Shown piece after piece: positions 24,304-37,047 of a stretch of DNA of 64,000 nt. The position numbers and the translations under genes are program-made. The first letter of the stretch is position 1, and the number at the start of each line of letters is the position of its first letter. The stretch spans positions 19,654,001-19,718,000 of the forward strand of contig OZ018415.1 of assembly GCA_963969595.1 (NCBI GenBank), written 5' to 3'. The stretch is from Neckera pumila (taxonomy: Eukaryota; Streptophyta; Bryopsida; Hypnales; Neckeraceae). Under the pieces are notes generated by a model. That model was not told the DNA's origin and ran no database searches. It saw nothing but the letters and a program-made list of their open reading frames with translations.

Positions 24304-25715
24304 GTGAGAGAAAACCTTAGTTTAATAGCGCAGTTGATGGATGTAGTAACATATTAGGGTTATGGGAATAGAGCATTTCCATCTTTTTTTTCAAAATCTT
24401 GACTGAAGTCATATGACATCCTTCGAGTATCTCACCTAACCAAGAATACGTTTAGGACTTAACTACAAAGTATTTATAGAAATCATCTACAATGATTACA
24501 GTGTGAGAGAACTATGAGATACGAAAATCCCAGAATTAATATTCGGAGCACAATAATAACTACTGAATCCAAAGAGATTAGATGTGACGAGCCCGAAATA
24601 TTCACCAGCACCAATCCGTTATCGCATTCAGATTGATGACTATTTGTAAAAGTGCAAGCCCCCTTGCAGCAATATAAAGCAGGCAATGTGAATTCCAAAA
24701 TTAATTCAGTCATCCAGCTAGTCTCATTTTTTATTCTAATCTTAGAGATAAGTTCTAATGATTGTGGCATTGAAATTGTATGTTTTCAGCTAGGCAAGCA
24801 GATAACATAGATGCAGAAATTTGGGGTCGAGGTCAAAAAGAAGCAAAGAAGTGCACTGCGCTTCAGTAGTACCAAGGAGCTGAAGCAATCAAAAATGAAT
24901 CGATCGAGAGAAGTACGCAATCCTCTTTCAACGGTGGTACCTGCACATTTAGGCGTCTCCAAATCCCAGAAGAGAAACAATACTGCAAATCCTAGAAGCA
25001 ACACTCAAGAAGATTTCCTTGATTTTGAGTTCGGAGAGGAGTCCGAGGAAGTCATAGTGCAACACGACCACCGTATTTCCATTGTAAATGACCGCCTTCC
25101 TTGTTTTTCATGATTGGACTAATTAGGGCGAATTCCAATTCTTATGTACAATCCATTATCCATTTAATAAAAAATGTGTCATCTTTTTATTATGAATATA
25201 AGGGTCTGCAACACCGACCTCCCCGGATATCATGTGAAGGCCTCTAGCGGGTATGGAAGGAGGCTCCTTGCCTGTCCTCTTCTGGAACCCTAACCCGTCA
25301 CGGGAATACACATCTCCTTGTCCACCTTCCGCCTCACCTCTTCTATCTCTCTTCCCGTCCACCCTTTCCTCTTTTGCTTCTCTTCTATCCTGCAATCCAT
25401 GCGGTCGCTTCTCATCTCCCCCACAACCTTCTTGCATGGAATCCCTCTTGAACTTCCCAGTGCATTTCGTCTCCTGTAGTAACCTCCTTCTACTGTTGTT
25501 TCAGAATAACGGCGGTGCAACAACATTCGGTATAGGAAAGTCCGAGGCGATGGAGACGCGTAGTGGTCGAGATCTTGGGCGGCGAGACAAGACCCGCATG
25601 CCGCTTGCGTGTTCAGCATCGCAAGCTCTTCAGGTATGAAACCTCGACATATGTGCTGCTGGTCCGATCTTTAGGCCGCGGCAGAGGGTTCATCGAAATC
25701 TGGCGTCAGAAAGGT
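24304..25715. other. Region upstream of the transposase relic; two weak frames
   Basis: Holds a plus-strand frame at 24811-25113 (100 codons, lysine/serine-rich, ending in an acidic patch DFEFGEESEE) and another at 25253-25639 (Ser/Pro/Leu-rich). GC content is higher at 25.2-25.6 kb than in the surrounding DNA. The opposite strand is also open there (25437-25156 and 25619-25290), so I cannot choose a strand. These may be fragments of a captured or degraded gene. I recognise no domain. Confidence 0.3.
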
Positions 25716-27002
25716 CATTAGAGAAAAAATCAACCCTTCGGAGGGCCTCTCTAGATTGACATGCTAAGCTGTTTCAAGCGTGGCCTGTCAAGCTGGAAAA
25801 GTACCCCCAGTGAGTAGTCAGAGCGATGACTGCTCGCGGAAGCAGTCAGATTTTGTAATTTTATTGATTTTTTGATTTTTTGATATTTTTTTAAGATTAT
25901 TTTTTTTAAGATTATTTTTTATTTGTAAATTTAAGCTCCTGCACCACTGTCATTACAATTTCAGCTCCGCGAAAATAGGGGAAAAAATATTTTTTCAGCC
26001 CTTTAACCCCTAAAGGACCATTGTCCCTTCAAGGGACAAATGGGATTTCGGGTAGGTACCTATGGGCTGAATTTTTGTCGTGATTTTTTGAAACTTTTTT
26101 TGAAAATAGGAAAACTGCTAATCTTCATGGGAGTATAAATTATTTTTCAATCGGTGCCCAGGAAAAAAAGTTATGCCCAAATAACCTCAAAACAAAGGAC
26201 ATTGAGCAGCCAAAAAAATTTTACACTTTTCTTTTTTAAATTTTTTAAATTTTTTTTTCTTATAGATTATATTTTTGTCTATCTAGGAAGCTTTGATTCA
26301 TTTCATTTGGATTTGTTATGAGAAAGTTATGGACAGTCTTGTTTTTTGGGCACTTAGAGCATCTTCTTGAAAAAAATAACTTGTAGGATTCATTTTTTAA
26401 TGCAATTTCTACAATTTAAAAAACAAAAAAATTCCCCAAGGTTTAGTTTTTTTGCTAGAACAGTCCCACCATTGGAATTAGTGCATTTTAATTCCATCTA
26501 AAAGATATTAATATTTTAGATTTTCCTTCTATCTTGTACCTACTTCTACTTAACAATTTTTTTAAGAATGAAAATTAAGTATTTTTGGATTTCCTTTTTT
26601 CTCCTAGACTCTCAACTCAATTCTCCACTGCAAGAATTAAAAGCTCAAAACTTTGTAAAGCAAAAAAGTTAAGTTAAAAATGTTCAAAGTCCAAAAATCT
26701 AGTCCCGCAATGTGTTGAAAATTTGTTTTTTTCACTTTAAACGCAGATATCTTGCAATATGTGCAGTCAAAAATTCTGAAATTTTTTCCACACATTGTCA
26801 TACTAGTTAGGTATAAGATCCTACGGTTAGATGTGGAAAAAAAAACAATTTTCAATTTTTTTACTCTTTGCTATAGAAATGGCAGTTTTGAGTGTTTTTT
26901 GGCAGAGAAAAGGCCTTGGTCCTTTAGGGGTTAAAACTAAATTTCAAGGTTCTAAAGGGGGTCATAGAGAGGCCCTCCAAAGGGCTGATTTTTTCTCTAA
27001 TG
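25716..27002. mobile_element. CATTA-type element (subfamily B) split by a piggyBac-like element
   Basis: Outer ends: CATTAGAGAAAAAATCAACC plus CTTCGGAGGGCC on the left; GGCCCTCCAAAGGGCTGATT and TTTCTCTAATG on the right. Removing the nested TTAA element (26007-26930 plus one TTAA) leaves about 359 bp, the size of the other subfamily B copies. This fixes the order: CATTA element first, TTAA element second. Confidence 0.85.
26003..26934. mobile_element. piggyBac-like TTAA element
   Basis: TTAA at 26003-26006 and 26931-26934 flanks a 924-bp body starting CCCCTAAAGGACCATTGTCC and ending GGCCTTGGTCCTTTAGGGG. The inverted terminal part is about 13 bp (CCCCTAAAGGACC). Interior words such as TTATGAGAAAGTTATGGACA and GATCCTACGGTTAGATGTG recur in all family members. 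No transposase is encoded. Confidence 0.9.
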
Positions 27003-27850
27003 TGAGACTGTGGTGTCAGGGAATTCTAAAATTTGGTGGGCGGCAAGGTCCTTGCTTTGCGCACCCTCTACCAAAATTTTAGCAAATGGGGCCACCTCCT
27101 CGGGCTGGCAGCTGATTTTGAAGTCAGGGACTTGTCTTCATTTTGTCAATTTTGTAACAGTCAACGGACATTTGACTACTATAATCTTAGAACCCAAGCA
27201 ATAGAAAGTGCCACATATTGCCACAGACATCGCGCCCCGCTGCCCCGTAGCAAAGTCTCAATTTCAACGGTGAAGTTCCCTAGATTCCAGCCTCCGATCC
27301 ATGACTGCAGTTTTCCATCAAGGTAGTCCTCCATGGAGTGATTTTGAGTTTCAACTGGGGGCGCTCAAGGGTTAAGCCATAGCCTTCCACTAATTAAATC
27401 AAATTAGAAAATTAGAAAATCATAGGGCACCATAAAATCATTCATATTTGAATAATACTCGTACTTTAAATGCTCACAATTCATGTGGTTATGAATTGTA
27501 CAAAGAGTGTTTTCTTAAGAATACCATCTAAGTTTAAGAATCTACAACCTCTGTAGTGAAAGAGAAGACAACGCCAATGAAAAGGTTTCAATAATTCACT
27601 TTTTGGATAAAATCCCTTTGAAATACCCTCATCAATAAAACCATTTTAATTGTTATCAGTTCAATCTCTAAATTTAGTGTATGAATGCATGGTGTATTGT
27701 GACATGTATTCTTTTGGATGAAAAATTTTCAATATTAAAAGTTTGAAGATTTTTTGGATTTGTGTGGTCACCTATCTTGAACAATTCCAATTTATAAAAA
27801 AATTCCTCCAACCTGCATTAAATTTACAGTCATTAAAAGAGATCTGAGGG
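27003..27850. other. Intergenic, no gene identified
   Basis: Somewhat GC-richer at 27.0-27.35 kb with overlapping plus-strand frames (27033-27326 and others), none recognisable. The rest is AT-rich. Confidence 0.35.
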
Positions 27851-28119
27851 CATTAGAGAGCCGTTTCAGGCCCATTCCCATTATTGTCCCAATTTTGTGA
27901 ACAGCCGGTACGGGCTGTCACAATTTTTTTTTTCAAAAAATAAAAAATAAAAAAAAAATGGTCCAAAATATCCTTCTTAGCAATTTTTTTTTTTTTTAAA
28001 TGACATGGCACCTCTTGACCACGTTAGCCCAGCAGCTTTCCTACGTTCCATAGCATGGAAACGCTGTGGGAACGCAGGATAACTCGTGGGCTCTTGGAGG
28101 CCTCAAATCTCTTCTAATG
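27851..28119. mobile_element. CATTA-type miniature element (subfamily A)
   Basis: The left end CATTAGAGAGCCGTTTCAGG pairs imperfectly with the right end GCCTCAAATCTCTTCTAATG. Interior GGGAACGCAGGAT and ATGACATGGCACCTC words are shared with 8441-8735 and 35365-35672, and the orientation is opposite to 8441-8735. Confidence 0.75.
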
Positions 28120-28460
28120 ATTTTAATGTGGAAAACTTTCAAATTTATCAAAAGATTGCTTTGTAGTACATTTAACAATTATATATAAATGACGTCTTTC
28201 TATTTATGTTGCAATTATATATAATGATGTCTTTCTATTTATTTTTCAAAGATGTAATCACTTCTCTTCCAAAAAGCTGTAAGGAATTCATATTCATTGT
28301 GAAAATTTGAAATTACTGTCAATGTTAGAATGAAAAGTGAAATAAATCATATCAAATACCAAAAAATGAGGGTATTTCAAAGGTGAAGAACATCACAAGG
28401 CCTATAAATTTATCACATCATTCTAAAGGTAGAAAATCAACATTCTATAGCCAATGACCT
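28120..28460. other. Intergenic with a short tandem repeat
   Basis: AATTATATATAAATGACGTC with TTTCTATTTATGTTGC is repeated once at about 28170-28245 (unit about 38 bp). No gene is seen. This stretch is not part of arm A. Confidence 0.5.
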
Positions 28461-30640
28461 AAAGTTCAAGGTGCAACAAAATATTGAAAACTAGAGAATT
28501 AAAGTTTTTAAATTGGTATAAAACTAGATATAATAATCTCCATTTCATTCATCAGATTTAAATTCATAAAAGATTGTCTTTATGACTTGAATTTAGATAA
28601 AGAGAATAGATCAAAATGTTGCCAAAATACACTACAAAGTGATTAGTAAATGTACCATGTTTTAATGTAAAAGACCTAAAATATTGTGCAAGGAGGGAAT
28701 ATCCAACACTATTAATTGAAAATGAATTCAAGTGACTCCTCTATAAAACTTTAGATAAGTATTACAAAGTACTTGTTTTTCATCCTTGAGGCCTCCCAAA
28801 AATAATCCAAAGGACAAAAATGTCCTTTTAGAGGTTTCAACATTAATTTTGAATCATTTTTACTATGGATTCTATAAAAAATGTTGACTTTCAAAAGCAT
28901 ATCACACTTGCATTTCAAGAATGAAGTGTATTTTGAATACCTAATGAAAAAATTTGATGTTGAAAATTAAAGTAGAAGATTTCAAATAGACTTGTTGATA
29001 TTTTGAATAAAAATTCTAAAGTAAATTTTATATTGTTACTTATTTTTGTGAAATTTTAGAACTATTATATTATCAAAACACGTGCTCATTTTGCCGCAAT
29101 TGGCTAAACAACCCATATTGTATTATTAGAAGTATTATCAGCTTTTACAAAAGAGTATTTAAAAATAAATTAAGATATGGATAATTTAAAGAATACTATA
29201 AATATTCTATTTACAAAAAATTAACGAAAGAAAAACAATCTCCAATATTTTATGCATAAAATAGTTGTTGAAAAATTTCAATCTAAAAGATGCTCTCAAT
29301 TATGTTTAAATTGTTTGAAAATAGTAAAAATTCTTAAAAATATGAAACAAAAATAGAAAATCTTTAAAAACTTTACTAAGATGAACTGCAACCAATGAAA
29401 TTATAAAAAAACAATTTGAGTATTTAGAATTGCACGAGTTAGAAAACCTTCTCTGTATCTAAGTATATAAAGGACAAGGAGTTTTTCTTAGAAATCCCTC
29501 AATAAATAGATGTAAATCATATAATCGATCTTCTCACAAAATTTGCAAGTTGAATTCATTGTTTAAGATACTTTGGATTACTAAAAAAACATCAAACCAA
29601 TTCTCAATAAAATAAAAAAATTAAATTTTAAATATTGTGCGCTTTTAAATTTCAAAAAATGTGGACCACATTTGAAACTGTATAATATATTTCCGATGTT
29701 AATATCAAATACATTGACTCCACATCTCAAAAGTTATGGTTGCATTCAAGTTGATTACACAACATTTACAAAGAATAGTGAGTTGTTGCAAGAAACACCT
29801 ACCGTTTTTGGCTTAAAACAACCTATTTTGGTGAGTACTCTGACTTTTGGAATAATTTTTTTAGATGAAACAAAATATGGATAATTTGTAAGGCATCGCA
29901 AATAGTATGTCTCTAGAAATTCATACTTAGAAAAGTTTATTTCTAAAAGATGCACAAAATAAGGCCTATGAAAAATGCCAAGAAAATGAACACTTTGATG
30001 TTTGATTTGTAGAAAATAGTTAAAAAATTCAAGAAAATTAAAAATTAAAAGATAAAATAAAATTTATAACTTAAAGATGCTCCTTCTCAACCATTTTCAT
30101 CCTTAGAAGAAAAGAAATTGTGTTCTTTGTACTTACGCACAGGTAGTGCACTTTGAGCACATGTGGAAGGTGGACAATTTTCTATTTTTGAAAATCTCTT
30201 TGTAAGCTTGTCTAACTTTAGTAAAAGTCTTTATGTCCCAATTTTGAGCTTGTATTTTTCATTTTTGGTCAAAAATAGTACTAAACCCCCCCCCCCCAAA
30301 ATGGCCAAAATAGACATCCAATTGGAGATTGTTTAAAAATAGCAAAATATTTTTTTTTAAACCAAAAATTATTCAACTCCTCCAGCTACAACATATACTT
30401 TCTATCTAAATATTTTTTTAAATGGACAAACGCTACAAAAGTTATGAGCAAAAAACCACTTGTCCAAAGTCAAGGGGACAAAAATAGGACAAGTGCTTCT
30501 TGCAATCACCCTAGTACAAGTGTTTCTTGCTTGCACCCACCTATTCAAAATAACTGTAGGTGTGGATTCTCCACAATAGAATTTCTTGCACATGTAAATT
30601 GTACGAGTTGCCTCTGCTTTGAAAATGCATCACATATAAT
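28461..30640. other. Non-coding part of arm B
   Basis: Aligns with 6018-8850 of arm A without its two CATTA insertions. A C9-like homopolymer lies at about 30288. No credible gene. Confidence 0.5.
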
Positions 30641-31571
30641 TGACCCCTAAAAGCCCATTGCCCCTTCGGGAGACAAATGCGTTTTTGGGCAGGTACCTAC
30701 GGGCTGAAATTTTGTCGTGATTCTTTGAAACTTTTTGAGAAGGTGAAGAATTGAGAGAGGTATGTGGCGAAAAAAAATAATTTGAAATCGGACCTTTGAG
30801 TGAGAAGTTATGCCATTTCTTGGAATGCGTAGGGAAGGAGGACAGCAAAAATAATTTGCATAAATTTGAGTTTTTTTTTTTTAAATAATTTTTTTCTTGG
30901 AGATTATATTTTTGTATATCTGGAAAGCTTTGATTCATTTCAATTGGATTTGTTATGAGGAAGTTATGGACATTCTTGTTTTTTGGGCAGTTAGAGCATC
31001 TTCTTGAAAAAAATAAATTGTAGGATTCATTTTGGAATGCATTTTTTATAATTTTTTTCTTTTCTTTTTTTATAATGGTTTAGTTTTCTTGCTAGAACAA
31101 TCTCACCATTTGGATTAGTGCATTTTAATTCCATCAAAAATATATGAATATTTTAGATTTTCCTTCTATCTTGTACCTACTTCTACTTAACAATTTTTTA
31201 AAGAACGATAATTAAGTTTTTTTGAATTTTTTTTTTTTTCCTAGACTCTCAACTCAATTCCGCATTACACAGATTTAAAGCTCAAAATGCAGTAGTGCAA
31301 AAATTTAAGTCAAAAATGTTTAAAGTCAAAAAATCTAGTCCCGCAATGAACTGAAAATCTTGTTTTTTCCACTTTAAATGCAGATATCTTGCAATCTATG
31401 CGCTCAAAAATTCTGAAATTTTTTCCACACATTCTCATACTAGTTAGCTGTAAGATCCTACAGTTAGATGTGCAAAAAAAACATTTTTAACTTTTTTTCA
31501 CTCTTTGCTAAAAAATTGACAGTTTTGGGTGTTTTGGGGCAGAACAAAGGCCTTAGGCCTTTAGGGGTTAA
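30640..31571. mobile_element. piggyBac-like TTAA element with an empty site in arm A
   Basis: The body 30644-31567 (924 bp) starts CCCCTAAAAGCCCATTGCCC and ends AGGCCTTTAGGGG. Flanks are TTGA on the left (a changed TTAA) and TTAA on the right. Arm A at about 8850 reads AAATTTAAACAAG, the single unoccupied TTAA. Insertion into TTAA with duplication of TTAA is therefore shown by comparison. Confidence 0.92.
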
Positions 31572-31666
31572 ACAAGGTCCATTTAATAACAATGAATCAA
31601 GTTGCATACACAAGAATAAATCTCCCATTGATATATTCCCAATGAAACCATAGTCATATACAACAC

Positions 31667-34600
31667 CTAGAATTTAACAAAGCTTTTGTACAAATATCTA
31701 ATCTTGGCATTTCTATTGAACACCATCCTCAACAATCTTAAGAAAAACAAACCAATGCCTAATATGCATATAAATCCACCCAATAATGTAGGATAGAATG
31801 AGAGGCCAAGATGTTGCCAAGAATAGTCTTCTGAAACAACGGAGTTTGATGCAGCTCCAAAGGAAATAAGCACACCGAGAATTGACATAAGAAGGAAAAA
31901 TATTGCAGAACCAACAGTCCTTTGTGTGCGTAGCCACTCCGCACATATCCCTTCTTGAGGCATTGGAAGAGATGGTACAATTGCAAACATGATGGATGCA
32001 ACAGCAAGATAAAATGACAAAATGTTGGTCACCATGAAAACTCTAATGGACAAGTGGGTGTCTTGTATTCCACCTTCCATTGAATCTGCTCCATATCCAA
32101 GTGGTGGTTGCAGTGGCCCCACAAAAGAAGCGGTTGCAACTAGGGCTGCAACAACTGAAATTGCATTAGCAGCATTATTGAGGCTCATTTTGGCTTCCAA
32201 TGTTCTTCGCGCCATCTTTTCGTGCCACGAAAGATGTGCTTCTTCTGGAGCTTGGGGTCCTGGTTCCGCAAGACTATTTTGGTTGTCTTTCTCCCAAATG
32301 TCAACACCAGCTTGCAATAACATGGTGATACAAGCTTGCCTTCCAAGATATGATATAGGAGTCAATTTTATGTCCTCCAGCTCTTCTTCATATCTACAAG
32401 TGTCACGATCCAAATATCCAAGATCCAAAAAGTGAAGGAAACGACCAACCTTATCATGAATTTGGGCCGTTGGTATCATTGCATTTGTTGCATAGTGTAG
32501 AGCTGTGGCCCCTTCAAATTTGACCAATGGATCAAACATTTGACTATCTAAGTATAAACGTAGAGTATCGGGATTTCCTGACGCAGATGCAAGAAGTAGG
32601 GCCAATACTCCTCGGATGTGTTCCTTTGCAACACTATTATTTGGAAGCTTTCCATCATCGTAAATGTCACCAAGCTGCATAAATATCAAAGAACTTGTAA
32701 GAAGAAATTGAAAATGCAAGAAATGGATATTTTGAACATATAATATTTCTGGAGTTATAGCTAAATTTTTCTTTTCATTTCTTTTCCATTTTTTTTTCCC
32801 AAAGGTCCAATTTGTCCTTGTTTACATAAAAAAAAGCAACAAAATTATCAAGTGCTTTATGCTTTCATTCTCTTCTATTCAACTACATTGCCAAAGTGTA
32901 TGACTTTGGAGTAGAAATGTAGAATATTGTGAAACCATGCAAATATGTAGCCAAAAGAATGGAGTCCACAGAGGGTTCTTTGCTCATCAACCAATCATAC
33001 TTCAAATTTCTTTTTATACTAATATTAATACAAATTAATATTTTTATGAAAAAGGACAAGAAGCTAAATTTGGTTCAAATGACAAATAGTTGTTTTCAAA
33101 GTATGTAAATATTCACTTTCAAAAATCAAATTGACCTCATTCTACTGACTTCTTAATTGAGGTGGAATTTTACTCCATACCTTGTCCAATCATGTTTTGG
33201 GCCTTCAACCAACCTACTTTACATTTTGTCCAACATTTTGGTAAACAAATTCATTGCCTTAACATCCTCGCATGCAACTTTGGATTTGGATTTCATTCTT
33301 TCTACAACAACTTACAATTTAAATTGTCAAATTAAACTTGTAATTTCTTGGGCCAAATACATCAATGTCTTCACAAATAATACATTTTGTTCAATACTAT
33401 TATCAAAACAAAATCTATCTTCTGTATCTCTTCATTCACACTTTAAAACTAAAAATAAGTTAGAAAATTTAAACACATTCATATAAGAGATTGAATTCAT
33501 GAGTTTATCTATATCCTATTTAAAACTTTCAAGAAGTGGAGACACATGCATGGTTTTTCTGCGAGAATAGGATGGAGCATACCTTCCACTCAAATAGAGC
33601 TCTTACTACATCTGATAGACCCATAATTGCAGCCAATTGTAGAGGCGACCAATACGATCTTCTTTCTTGAATGTCCTCATCATCACTAGACCTGATCCTT
33701 TCATAACTACACCCAATGTATCTTTGAAACAGGGCATTTACATCCGTGCAAGGGCACTGGAGAAGAAGTTTCACACTTTCTACATCATCGTGTAAAATAG
33801 CCAGATGCAAGGCCGTCATGCCAACTTTTCTAGAATGATTCCATAGCTCATGTTCATCAGTTGTCCGTGCATTTACATTTATTTGCTCATCTTTCAAAAG
33901 TGCTTCCAGTGCCCCATGTCGTTTGGTGCCAGTAACATAGTGTAAGGTAGTCCACCCCCTCACATCCTTTGCATTCAGGCACTTTTTATAAGCATCGCCT
34001 GGAGGCACCAACTCCAAAAGCTCAGAGATGCCTGAGTAGGCACGACAAGCCGCATGGAGCGGGGTTTGGCCTTGTGCATTGTGAAGTTGAAAAAGGTACG
34101 TCAAGACCTCGACAGATTCAGATGGCCCCAGCTCCAGGCATCCATCTATAGCAGTCTTCACGTAGTGCTTTTCTGTATCGCCAAACCACAACCTTCCGCA
34201 AGCATAGTGAAACTGCAGCTCTTTGCGTTCAAGTACAAAGTTGTAACTCATATCTTGCTGATGTCGCTCTTTCAGACTTTCAAAGGCTTCCTTCGAGGGC
34301 TCCCTTTGCATAATCTCAATTATTTTATCCCTTAAGGGATGCACATCACGGTGGGGTGCATCCAAACCTGATCTCGGTGCCCTTGACAACTTTTTGAAAC
34401 TGTGAGTCACCCCTATAGACATCTCACTCAGACTTTTATAAACATGTCTAGGACAAGTAAAGTAGGCTATGTCCTTAGCTTTCACCTCAGATGGACCACA
34501 CTCTGCTCTGAGGAGATCGGACCAACCGACCTTCACACCAGAAAGCTCGTCCACAAATTGGCGTTCGTCCTCGAATAAACCCAAGACTTGGTCTTGAAGC

Positions 34601-35121
34601 GGTAAGCATCCCCTGTGAGCCCCGCTGTGAGCTGCATTGTGCAGAACCGTCCACCCTTCTGGACCCGTTTGCGCCACTAGATAGGGATTTGCTTGCAACA
34701 AGGACATGAGGGCTTTGCAATCCCAGTCTCTCAGGGCACGATACCAATCAGAATCATCTGCAGCCTTGCTGAATCCCTTGTCGGTGCTTTTGGAAGCTGG
34801 TGGCTTTGGTTTCTTGGTCTGGCCGGCCATGACTGCTACGTGCAACAGAATTCGCCCCACCGGACCCAAAGATTTGACAACCAACCCAGGATTGTCCTTC
34901 AAGTGCTCCATAATCTCGTCACATTCTTTCCTCTTCAAACCGCAACCCTCATCCGAGTCTCTGGTAGCCTCAACAGCTTCAATTTCAGGTTCGATTTCTG
35001 GGTGGCTTGAAATTTTAGCAGTTCCAATATTCAGGTCACCCGCTTCAGAAGATGCCCCAGCCATTTTGCTGCGGAAATAGTGCCTCCTGGGCTCGTGATC
35101 GGAGAAGATGACTGAATGCAA
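31667..35121 (-). CDS. Ankyrin-repeat membrane protein with a PGG-like domain, copy B (two exons)
   Basis: Exons 35121-33583 (513 codons) and 32674-31667 (335 codons plus stop), about 848 aa, with the same phase-0 intron as copy A. The first 55 residues are almost identical to A. Ankyrin repeats (GWTVLHNAA, GQTPLHAACR, GWTTLHYVTG, GMTALHLAI, WSPLQLAAIMG) and the C-terminal PGG-like and membrane region are intact. Differences from A: a short addition near residue 155 (HSGAHRG); an addition near DAPHRDVHPLRDK; a replaced, about 20-residue-shorter segment at the start of exon 2; and loss of the TATA match upstream. The long frames persist in both copies, which argues that both are, or recently were, functional. 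Expected location is a membrane, with ankyrin repeats cytosolic. Confidence 0.83.
32675..33582 (-). other. Intron of ankyrin gene copy B
   Basis: GTATGC donor and ATGCAG acceptor as in copy A, about 908 bp. It aligns throughout with the A intron. No other feature is seen. Confidence 0.75.
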
Positions 35122-35309
35122 GCTCTACCTTGAAATCCTTGGTCGATCTGCTCATGCACAGTACCAACGTGCATGCATGGTACGTGAGCAACACTACCGA
35201 ACTGCAAGTGCTGAATTCAAGATGAATATGATGAATCAAAACAGGACACTTGTGAGTTGTGACACTCATGGCTAAATCCCTTTAATCAGCATGGTGTTTG
35301 TATAATCCT

Positions 35310-35316
35310 CTTTGTA
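35310..35316 (-). promoter_or_regulatory. Aligned position of the copy A TATA box, altered in copy B
   Basis: The minus strand reads TTGTACAAAGAGG where copy A has TTCTATAAAGAGG. About 50 bp further upstream a CATTA element begins (35365), so the proximal promoter of copy B has been rebuilt. Functional effect is unknown. Confidence 0.35.
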
Positions 35317-35364
35317 CAACATGGTACTCAGATGTTCAAAAGTGATGAACACGATTAGCATAAT

Positions 35365-35672
35365 CATTAGGGGAGATTTGAGGGCATTGGAGGGATGTTT
35401 CAGGCCTATTTCTAGATCTGTAAACATCCGGTATGGACTGTCAAAAGTTATTTTTTTCACACAAAATAAATAAATAAATAAAATTCTCTCCCAAATATCA
35501 TTTTAGGCCTAATTTTTTTTTTTATTTTTTTTTATTTTTTTTTTTAGAAAAATGATGTGGCACTCTCTTGAACACATTAGCCAGCAGCTTTCCTGAGTTC
35601 TCGTAGTCTAGGAAAATTGCGGGAATTCAAGATAACTCGCGGTCTCTTGAAGGCCTCAAATCTCTTCTAATG
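35365..35672. mobile_element. CATTA-type miniature element (subfamily A) in the copy B upstream region
   Basis: The left end CATTAGGGGAGATTTGAGGG pairs with the right end CCTCAAATCTCTTCTAATGG (inverse). The interior TGATGTGGCACTC and CCAGCAGCTTTCCTG words match 27851-28119. Arm A lacks it, but A also lacks adjoining bases, so the exact empty site cannot be read. Confidence 0.8.
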
Positions 35673-35740
35673 GCACTATTCAATGGAAAGGACTGAACTT
35701 GTAGTTGTGAAAATTTGCGCTTTATTGCAACAAGAGAGGT

Positions 35741-36592
35741 TTAACCCCTAAAGTCCCAGTGTCCCCTTGGGGGACAAAATGGATTTTGGGCAAGCTACTA
35801 CAACTTTGATATTCATTGTTATTTTTTGAAATTTTTTGTGAAGAAAGAAAAACACATTAGGTTATGGGAATATAATTTTTATGTCAATCGGTGCCCGAGA
35901 GCAAAAGTTATGGCACAAAAGTATTTTCTCATAGATTGTCTTCTTATCTATATGGGAAGCTTTGATTCATTTCATTTGGATTTGTTATGTGAAAGTTATG
36001 GACAATCTTATTTTTTGGGCAATTAAAGCATCTTCTTGAAAAAATAACTTGTAGAACTCATTATAAATGCAATTTTCACAATTTTTCAAAAAGAATTGCT
36101 GGACACATCTAAGTTTGCTTGCTAAAACAGTCTCACCATTGGGATTATAGTGTTTTAATCTCATCTTAGAGCTATTGACAACTTTAGTTCTTCTGTCAAT
36201 CTTGGACCTATTTCTACTTAACAATTTTTTAATGAATGAAAATCATGTGTATTTTTTGGAATTTTTTTCCTAGATTCTCAACTCAATTATTAAACATAAA
36301 AAAAATTAAACTCAAAGTCTATAGTGCCAATTTTTTTTACAGATGGGGGTCAAAGTCATCTGAATTTGCAAGTCAATGTTCAAAAATCAAAATTTTCCAA
36401 CTTTGAATGTTAAAATCTTCTAATCTATAGAGTCAAACTTTATGAAATTTTTACCACATGATCTGAGATAAGTTAATTACAAGATCCTACGATTAGATTC
36501 TAAAAAAAACATTTTTTCTCTTTTCTTAGATGAACGTAACAAAACTAGCAGTTTTGAGTCGTTTTTGACAGAAAAATGCCTTTAAGGGTTAA
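35741..36592. mobile_element. piggyBac-like TTAA element with an empty site in arm A
   Basis: TTAA at 35741-35744 and 36589-36592 flanks a body of 844 bp starting CCCCTAAAGTCCCAGTGTCC and ending ATGCCTTTAAGGG. Arm A at about 12680 reads GTTTAATGGTC, the single TTAA. Somewhat more diverged than the 924-bp copies. Confidence 0.88.
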
Positions 36593-37047
36593 TGGTCAAA
36601 TTTGATTAAATAGCTTGTTTTTGGAATGCCAAAATTGACACATTCAAGTGCAAAAAGCTTTGAAAATAAGACCTTACACATCTGAGATTTCATACACACA
36701 TATGTCTTGGAAGTGTCAATTTCTTTAAATGATTGTCATTTAATTGCTATTTTAATGAGAATGGCAATGATTACAAAACGGAAACAATTAGCTATTGATT
36801 TGCCAAAACTTTTGATTATCTCAATTAAGGGTTTGCTAGGATAATCCTCAAGGATCAAGACTCCAGTCCCTTTCATATGGTCAAAATCTGAAATCCCAAA
36901 TTCACAACTATCAAAATCCAGGCAACAGAACAGACAGGGACGGACACGGAGCAGGAATACTCCAATTACATACCATCTATATCATTGAATTGTCGTGCTG
37001 ATGCATAATAATGTTAATACTTGAGATAACAAACATGACCTAATGTC
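36593..37047. other. Intergenic, arm B
   Basis: Aligns with 12680-13105 of arm A. No gene. Confidence 0.5.

Noticed and set aside
25156..25639. Overlapping open frames on both strands in a GC-richer patch
   Set aside because: Both strands are open and neither shows a recognisable domain, so no strand can be supported; mentioned only as intergenic content.
27355..27380. Isolated CTCAAGGGTTAAG that resembles one end of the TTAA elements
   Set aside because: No matching opposite end at the family spacing and no family interior around it.
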